From positions 2,705,151 to 2,769,150 of the forward strand of contig OZ244871.1 of assembly GCA_965221105.1 (NCBI GenBank): DNA of 64,000 nucleotides. Reading direction: 5' to 3'. The position numbers were made by a program, and so were the translations under genes. Shown in pieces: positions 59,790-64,000 of this stretch (position 1 is its first letter; each line of letters opens with the position of its first letter). The DNA comes from GM7GCV1 sp965221105 (lineage in GTDB: Bacteria > Pseudomonadota > Gammaproteobacteria > Pseudomonadales > GM7GCV1). The notes below the pieces were generated by a model. That model was not told the origin of the DNA. It did no database searches and saw only the letters and a program-made list of their open reading frames with translations.

Positions 59790-59795
59790 ATTATA
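59790..59795 (-). promoter_or_regulatory. -10 element of the tRNA-Leu gene
   Basis: TATAAT on the minus strand, followed by a GC-rich discriminator (TCGGGCCC), 14 bases before the tRNA. No good -35 was found at the usual spacing. Confidence 0.5.
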
Positions 59796-59887
59796 GCAGT
59801 GTGCACTGTCTTGCGGGCATGCCGGTTGCGTCAATGTCGGGTAGCGTTTAGGGTAACTTTTTTCTGAAACCTTACGAGTCTCAGTTG

Positions 59888-61366
59888 ATGTCCACGTTGC
59901 TGAAATCAGGGCGAGCCCGGCTCCTGCTGTGCCTGATCCTGGTGCCGACAGGTCTGTCAGTGCCAGCAGAGAGTGCTGAGTCCCAGCTGCCCCGACCCCT
60001 GCTGGAATCCTTGCACAGGGCAGGGGTTCCGCTCTCTGCGGTGAGTCTTCTGGTGCAGCCCCTCGATGGTTCAAGGCCCCTGATCAGTCTGAATCCGGAA
60101 GTCGCACGAAACCCCGCGTCGGTCATCAAGTTGATCACCACCTACACTGCCCTGAGCACACTGGGGCCAGGGTACCGCTGGCCGACCGATATCCATGTGC
60201 TCGGCCCTTTGGAAAAAGGCGTGCTCAAAGGCGATCTGGGTATCAGGGGTCATGGTGATCCATACATGCTGATCGAGGATTTGTGGAACCTGACCCGCGA
60301 ACTGCGTCGACGAGGTATCCATAAGATAGAAGGAGATCTGGTTCTGGACGCCACTTACTTTGTGCCCTTTGAGGAGGACATGGGTGCCTTCGATGGCCGG
60401 CCGGCCCGGACGTACAACTTGCTTCCGAATGCTCTGATGGTGAACTTTCAGACAATCCACCTCATTTTTAATCACGCTGGTGGAGGCGAGGGGGTGGAGG
60501 TCGATCTGGTGCCGAATCTGCCCAATCTCAGAATAGAGAATCGGCTGAAATCTGTTCCTGGCCCTTGCGAAGGATTTAATGCCGGGATTGCAGTCAAGGT
60601 CTCAAACTTGCCCAGGCGCGATCTCGTTGAGCTCGATGGTCTCCACCCGCGTGGCTGTTCAGGCTACAGCCTGTCGCGCACAGTACTGACTCCTGCAGCC
60701 TATTTCTTCGGTCTGTTTAAATTGCTGTGGGAGGAGCAGGGCGGTGAGCTTGCCGGGCAATACCGGGAAGAGTCTTTGGCGGTAGGCGAAAACGAGGAGC
60801 CAGGGAATGCTGAAAATGCGGCTTTTTACCGCTGGTATTCATCCCCGATCAGGGAGGTTCTGGTCTCAGCCAACAAATTCAGCAACAACACCATGACCAG
60901 ACAGCTGTTGTTGACGGTTGCTGCAGAAAGTACAGGTCGACCGGGAAAGGTCGAGGATGGCATTCATGCGGTGAGGGACTTTCTGAGAAATCAGGATATC
61001 GATATTCGAGGTTTGAATCTGGTTAATGGATCAGGCCTGTCTCGTGAGGCGCGTGCAGATGCGCGCATGTTAGTGAGCATGCTGCTCAACGCCTACAGGT
61101 CTCCCTGGGGTGCAGAGTTTATCTCTTCACTGCCAATAAGCGGTGTCGACGGTACGCTGCGGAAGCGGCTCGTTGACAGCGAGGCGCTGGGCATGGGGCA
61201 CATCAAAACCGGGCGTCTCGATCATGTAGTTGCCCTGGCGGGTTTTATACAGTCACACAGCGGCGCACGCTACGCCCTGGCCTTCATGATCAATCACTCG
61301 GATATTCATCGTAAAACGGGGGATGACATCGGCGATTTGCTCATCGAATGGCTGCACCTCCAGTAA
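59888..61366 (+). CDS. dacB: D-alanyl-D-alanine carboxypeptidase/endopeptidase (PBP4 type, S13)
   Basis: A 492-residue periplasmic penicillin-binding protein that trims peptidoglycan peptides. A signal peptide (ARLLLCLILVPTGLSVPAES) is followed by the active-site SxxK in NPASVIKLITTYTAL, a DPYMLIEDLWNL block, YNLLPNALMVNFQ, SANKFSNN for the SxN element, NLVNGSGLSREARADARML, and KTG in MGHIKTGRLDHVVALAGF. The length is normal for DacB. I used ATG at 59888 rather than the overlapping TTG at 59885; the ribosome site is weak. It lies divergent from tRNA-Leu. Confidence 0.92.
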   Translation: MSTLLKSGRARLLLCLILVPTGLSVPAESAESQLPRPLLESLHRAGVPLSAVSLLVQPLDGSRPLISLNPEVARNPASVIKLITTYTALSTLGPGYRWPTDIHVLGPLEKGVLKGDLGIRGHGDPYMLIEDLWNLTRELRRRGIHKIEGDLVLDATYFVPFEEDMGAFDGRPARTYNLLPNALMVNFQTIHLIFNHAGGGEGVEVDLVPNLPNLRIENRLKSVPGPCEGFNAGIAVKVSNLPRRDLVELDGLHPRGCSGYSLSRTVLTPAAYFFGLFKLLWEEQGGELAGQYREESLAVGENEEPGNAENAAFYRWYSSPIREVLVSANKFSNNTMTRQLLLTVAAESTGRPGKVEDGIHAVRDFLRNQDIDIRGLNLVNGSGLSREARADARMLVSMLLNAYRSPWGAEFISSLPISGVDGTLRKRLVDSEALGMGHIKTGRLDHVVALAGFIQSHSGARYALAFMINHSDIHRKTGDDIGDLLIEWLHLQ

Positions 61367-61416
61367 ATTCTGTCTGAGACGAAAACTGGAAACGGGAGAG
61401 CGCCACCGGAGGGAAT

Positions 61417-61641
61417 ATGAGCAGTGGAAAACTGCAGAATCTACTCACTGAATTCCGTCAGGCGATTGGTGAGGCTGAGCCCAGCGTGTGCACAGATAGA
61501 ACTGTTGGACAGGATTGCGCGCCCGGTACTCGCGCAGAACACAGCTGCGCCTGGCGGTACCGCCCGATGATACCCGAGAGTACGGATTCAAACATTTGTT
61601 TGCAGCGTGCAAGAGTGCAGGTTCGCTCGCTCAGGCGGTGA
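61417..61641 (+). CDS. Short ORF with a strong ribosome site, probable 5' remnant
   Basis: A 74-codon frame starting MSSGKLQNLLTEFRQAIGEA, preceded by GGAGGG eight bases upstream. The first 25 residues look like the start of a real protein, recalling the opening of FAD-linked oxidases. The rest is irregular, and a second frame becomes plausible near 61540. Most likely a truncated, frameshifted gene. The call is tentative. Confidence 0.3.
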   Translation: MSSGKLQNLLTEFRQAIGEAEPSVCTDRTVGQDCAPGTRAEHSCAWRYRPMIPESTDSNICLQRARVQVRSLRR

Positions 61642-61768
61642 GCAGCGGCACATAACCGCGCTTATGTACTGGCACATACAATAGGGGAGCCCTGGACGAC
61701 CAAAAGCCTTCCTCACAGTAAAATGTGCAACTGTGTAGTCTGACTGAACAACCTAATTTAAGTTGTGG

Positions 61769-62803
61769 TTAGTTGTGCCTGTGAAGCTCATCATTGAGTT
61801 TTACGGCAGACCTGTGCGTCAGGCATTCCACTGCACCAGTGACCGAGTTGCGGCGATACAGCAGATTTGGTTGGCCGGAAAGTTGTGAAGCTTTGACCGT
61901 ACCCGCGGCCTGACCGCTGTCGTCGAGCAGTTGCACCTTTGTTCCTGCTGTCACATAGAGACCGGCTTCAATAGTGCAACGATCACCCAGTGAGATGCCG
62001 ATGCCGGCATTGGCTCCAATCAGACAGTCCTTGCCGACGGAAATGATAATGTTGCCACCCCCCGAAAGTGTTCCCATGGCTGAGCAACCACCGCCAAAAT
62101 CAGTGCCTGCCCCGACAAATACACCGGCAGAAATGCGGCCTTCGATCATATTAGGTCCTTCAGTGCCGGCATTAAAGTTGACAAAACCCTCGTGCATGAC
62201 CGTCGTGCCTTCGCCCAGATAGGCGCCCAGACGCACGCGCGAGGCATCTCCGATGCGCACACCGGAAGGCATCACGTAGTCAGTCATGCGCGGGAATTTG
62301 TCCACCGAGTGTACGACAATGGTGTGTCCTCGCTGTCTGGCCAGGAGCTGGCGCTCGGTGAGTTCGTCAAGGGCAATGGCGCCTTCACTTGTCCAGGCCA
62401 GGTTCACCAGCACGCCAAATATGCCATCGATATTGGTCTCATGAGGTTTTACCAGCCGGTGAGAGAGCAGGTGCAGCTTCAGATAGCTGGCGGGTACATC
62501 GCCTGGCGCTGTATTCTCGGCCAGCGCGCAGATGACAATAGAGCCCGCGGAATCCACCATGTTTTTCAGGCAAGTGGCCTGGGTTTTCTCGCCCGATTCG
62601 TTGAGCAGTATCGCAAGCTCGGAGATATCTGCCTGGCTGAGTTCCCGATTGCCGCCAGTATTTCCGAAACCGCAGAAACCAGCGATGGCCTCAACGAGTG
62701 ACTCATCGGGGTCGAGAAGTGGCGCGGGGTAGAAAACTTCCAGCCAGTCACCCTGTGCACTCTTGGTGCCGATGCCGATTCCGAGGGCGTATAACTGCGT
62801 CAT
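61769..62803 (-). CDS. dapD: 2,3,4,5-tetrahydropyridine-2,6-dicarboxylate N-succinyltransferase (DapD)
   Basis: Lysine/diaminopimelate pathway enzyme that succinylates tetrahydrodipicolinate. It is the longer (344-residue) form found in Pseudomonas and actinobacteria. It has the left-handed beta-helix hexapeptide repeats: SGVRIGDASRVRLGAYLGEG, TTVMHEGFVNFNAGTEG, MIEGRISAGVFVGAGTDFGG, NIIISVGKDCLIGANAGIGI and LGDRCTIEAGLYVTAGTKV. The N-terminal domain opens YALGIGIGTKSAQGDWLEVF. Complete, and the first gene downstream of the YffB/SppA pair on the minus strand. Confidence 0.95.
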   Translation of the reverse strand: MTQLYALGIGIGTKSAQGDWLEVFYPAPLLDPDESLVEAIAGFCGFGNTGGNRELSQADISELAILLNESGEKTQATCLKNMVDSAGSIVICALAENTAPGDVPASYLKLHLLSHRLVKPHETNIDGIFGVLVNLAWTSEGAIALDELTERQLLARQRGHTIVVHSVDKFPRMTDYVMPSGVRIGDASRVRLGAYLGEGTTVMHEGFVNFNAGTEGPNMIEGRISAGVFVGAGTDFGGGCSAMGTLSGGGNIIISVGKDCLIGANAGIGISLGDRCTIEAGLYVTAGTKVQLLDDSGQAAGTVKASQLSGQPNLLYRRNSVTGAVECLTHRSAVKLNDELHRHN

Positions 62804-62860
62804 CTGATCTCTCTGATTGTGGTACGAACGATCTGGTATAGATAGGGATATTCGTGGAAG

Positions 62861-63217
62861 TCAGGTAAAAATAGCCTGGTAGTTCTCGGCTTTAAATCCG
62901 ATTTCAAGCCGATGTGCATAGACCAGAACCGGGCGCTTGATGAGTGTTGGTTCCGCACATAGGAGATCAGTCAGCTTGTCTGGGTCCTCGGCAGAATCGC
63001 GCTGGCTGTCGTCCAGATTGCGCCAGGTGGTGCCGCGTCGGTTGAGAAGCCGTTCCGGTCCGCAGGCTGCCAACCAGTCTGCGACCTGGTCCCTGTCGAT
63101 ACCCTCCTTGCGAAAATCTACAAACCTGTAGCCAATGGCGGCCGCGTCCAGCCAGCCGCGCGCTTTTCTGACCGTATCACAGTTGGCGATGCCATAGAGG
63201 TGGGGGAGTTCATTCAT
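62861..63217 (-). CDS. ArsC/Spx-fold protein, YffB-like
   Basis: A 118-residue thioredoxin-fold protein of the arsenate-reductase-like family, YffB/Spx group. It has YGIANCDTVRKARGWLDAAA (single catalytic-type Cys in NCDTVRKA), LNRRGTTWRNLDDSQR, and EPTLIKRPVLVYAHRLEIGF, all as in YffB. The start is the ATG at 63217; an upstream GTG at 63241 lies inside sppA. It begins 5 bases from the sppA stop and is followed by dapD, a common gammaproteobacterial order. Substrate and role are unknown; it is unlikely to be a true arsenate reductase. Confidence 0.85.
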   Translation of the reverse strand: MNELPHLYGIANCDTVRKARGWLDAAAIGYRFVDFRKEGIDRDQVADWLAACGPERLLNRRGTTWRNLDDSQRDSAEDPDKLTDLLCAEPTLIKRPVLVYAHRLEIGFKAENYQAIFT

Positions 63218-63222
63218 TTCAG

Positions 63223-64000
63223 TCAAATATCTATCGGGCACGAGCTGCAGTGGAGGTACTGATGCTGCGGGTCACTCAGCAGCATCTTCATCAGGGCGTC
63301 TTCGCCCTTCATGAATTCGGCTAATGGTTGCCCCCAGACTGGCCAACTGGATATCTCCTGGATAGTATTCACCGACACCTGCTCCATAAATTCCTTAATC
63401 AGCTGCTCTCCAAAACTGAGTTGGGGCTCAATCTGGTGTACCTGGTAGCTGTCTGGTTCAAGCCCGGCCAGTTCAGCAGCTGCGGCTATGGCGTCAAGCT
63501 GGGTGCCCAGTTTGTCGACCAGTCCGAATTCCAGGGCCTGGCGCCCTGTCCAGACTCGCCCCCCGGCCACTGACTCCAGGGCATCCATGGAGATACCTCG
63601 ACCACTGGCAACTATGGAAAGAAAGTCCGCATAGAGACGATTTATCTGTGACTGAAAGATGGTTTTCGCCTGATCGGAAAGAGGGCGGTCGAGCCTGAAA
63701 GCCGCGGCCAGGGGGCCGGTGCTGACCCCGTCGGAGTTCAGCCCCAAAGCATTCAGCGATCGACCGATGATGGGTATGACCGAAAAGGCACCAATGCTGC
63801 CCGTCAGGGTCGTTGGCGTCGCCCAGATTTCACTTGCGGGTGTGGAAATCCAGTATCCCCCGGATGCCGCCAGGGAACCCATGGACACAACTACCGGGAT
63901 ACCCTCCTCGCGATAGAGCTGAAGCTCACGCCGGACAACCTCGGATGCGAAGGCACTTCCGCCTGGGGAATCGATACGCAGCACCAGTGCCTTGAGGTCG
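63223..64000 (-). CDS. sppA: Signal peptide peptidase SppA, 67K-type, C-terminal half (cut by window edge)
   Basis: Membrane-anchored serine protease that degrades cleaved signal peptides. The visible 259 residues include LRIDSPGGSAFASEVVRREL, then VVSMGSLAASGGYWISTPAS with the nucleophilic Ser, NPTTLTGSIG-like text (TTLTGSIGAFSVIP), and GRVWTGRQALEFGLVDKLGT. The second Lys of the dyad lies in the N-terminal half, beyond the window. The stop is TGA at 63223. Confidence 0.92.
   Translation of the reverse strand, partial: DLKALVLRIDSPGGSAFASEVVRRELQLYREEGIPVVVSMGSLAASGGYWISTPASEIWATPTTLTGSIGAFSVIPIIGRSLNALGLNSDGVSTGPLAAAFRLDRPLSDQAKTIFQSQINRLYADFLSIVASGRGISMDALESVAGGRVWTGRQALEFGLVDKLGTQLDAIAAAAELAGLEPDSYQVHQIEPQLSFGEQLIKEFMEQVSVNTIQEISSWPVWGQPLAEFMKGEDALMKMLLSDPQHQYLHCSSCPIDI

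Noticed and set aside
62861..63217. True arsenate reductase
   Set aside because: The pattern NCDTVRKA and the dapD neighbour match YffB-like proteins; no ars genes are nearby.
1..64000. General reassignment of TAG as a sense codon
   Set aside because: purM, purN, rhomboid and glutaminyl cyclase all end properly at TAG, with no conserved text beyond, so TAG works as stop.
1..64000. CRISPR arrays
   Set aside because: No run of regularly spaced direct repeats was found on reading the window; cas genes are also absent.

Overview
ORGANISM. The window looks like a gammaproteobacterial chromosome. Evidence is the purM-purN pair beside DUF3108, DUF2066, hda and msrB genes, plus dapD, nadK, an intramembrane rhomboid protease and three tRNAs. 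Two wax-ester synthase/DGAT genes, an acyl-CoA synthetase and a beta-oxidation cluster suggest a lipid-metabolising, perhaps marine, lineage (Cellvibrionales/Halieaceae-like). That placement is inference from gene content only. The genome carries many transposons and is visibly decaying: most insertion sequences are broken, and many metabolic genes are truncated or frameshifted.

LAYOUT. 1-10.1 kb is mostly intact housekeeping sequence: acyl-CoA synthetase and WS/DGAT, glutaminyl cyclase and DUF502 (divergent), DUF3108-purN-purM (minus), and DUF2066-hda-msrB (plus, overlapping). 10.2-12.0 kb holds a secreted-protein gene with a 21-base G/C homopolymer just inside its start, and a decayed neighbour. 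12.1-12.4 kb is a tRNA-Glu/tRNA-Gly unit with a clear sigma70 promoter. 12.4-23.1 kb is an island remnant: an integrase fragment, VapBC-like toxin-antitoxin genes, a second integrase split by an IS1380-like element, several transposase scraps, a Fic protein, a nucleotidyltransferase fragment and a stand-alone TnpB element. 23.7-28.1 kb has an aldehyde dehydrogenase, a truncated aldo/keto reductase and a CocE-type hydrolase. 28.2-31.6 kb is an AT-rich AAA ATPase surrounded by IS debris. 31.8-35.6 kb has a thiolase, a FadJ-like bifunctional enzyme and an acyl-CoA dehydrogenase cut off by an IS1595 element. 36.5-38.8 kb is a compact operon of an EcoRI-type adenine methylase, a DUF262-HNH protein and a 58-residue protein. 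39.4-46.6 kb has an MFS exporter, a TonB receptor, a ferredoxin remnant, nadK, rhomboid and apbE. 46.9-56.4 kb mixes pseudogenes and IS fragments with DUF1295, TetR, the second WS/DGAT, DUF1145 and an AAA/DUF4143 protein. 56.5-59.1 kb is an apparently intact IS21-type element. 59.1-64 kb returns to core genes: an RHH antitoxin, tRNA-Leu, dacB, dapD, a YffB-like protein and sppA.

HOW IT FITS TOGETHER. The lipid genes form two themes: storage-lipid acylation (two WS/DGATs and an acyl-CoA synthetase) and acyl-CoA oxidation (thiolase, FadJ-like, acyl-CoA dehydrogenase). Part of the second theme is being lost to insertions. The best candidate for a little-described system is the methylase/DUF262-HNH/58-aa operon, which reads as a restriction-modification-like defence unit. 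The best candidate for a regulatory switch is the homopolymer tract at 10810-10830.
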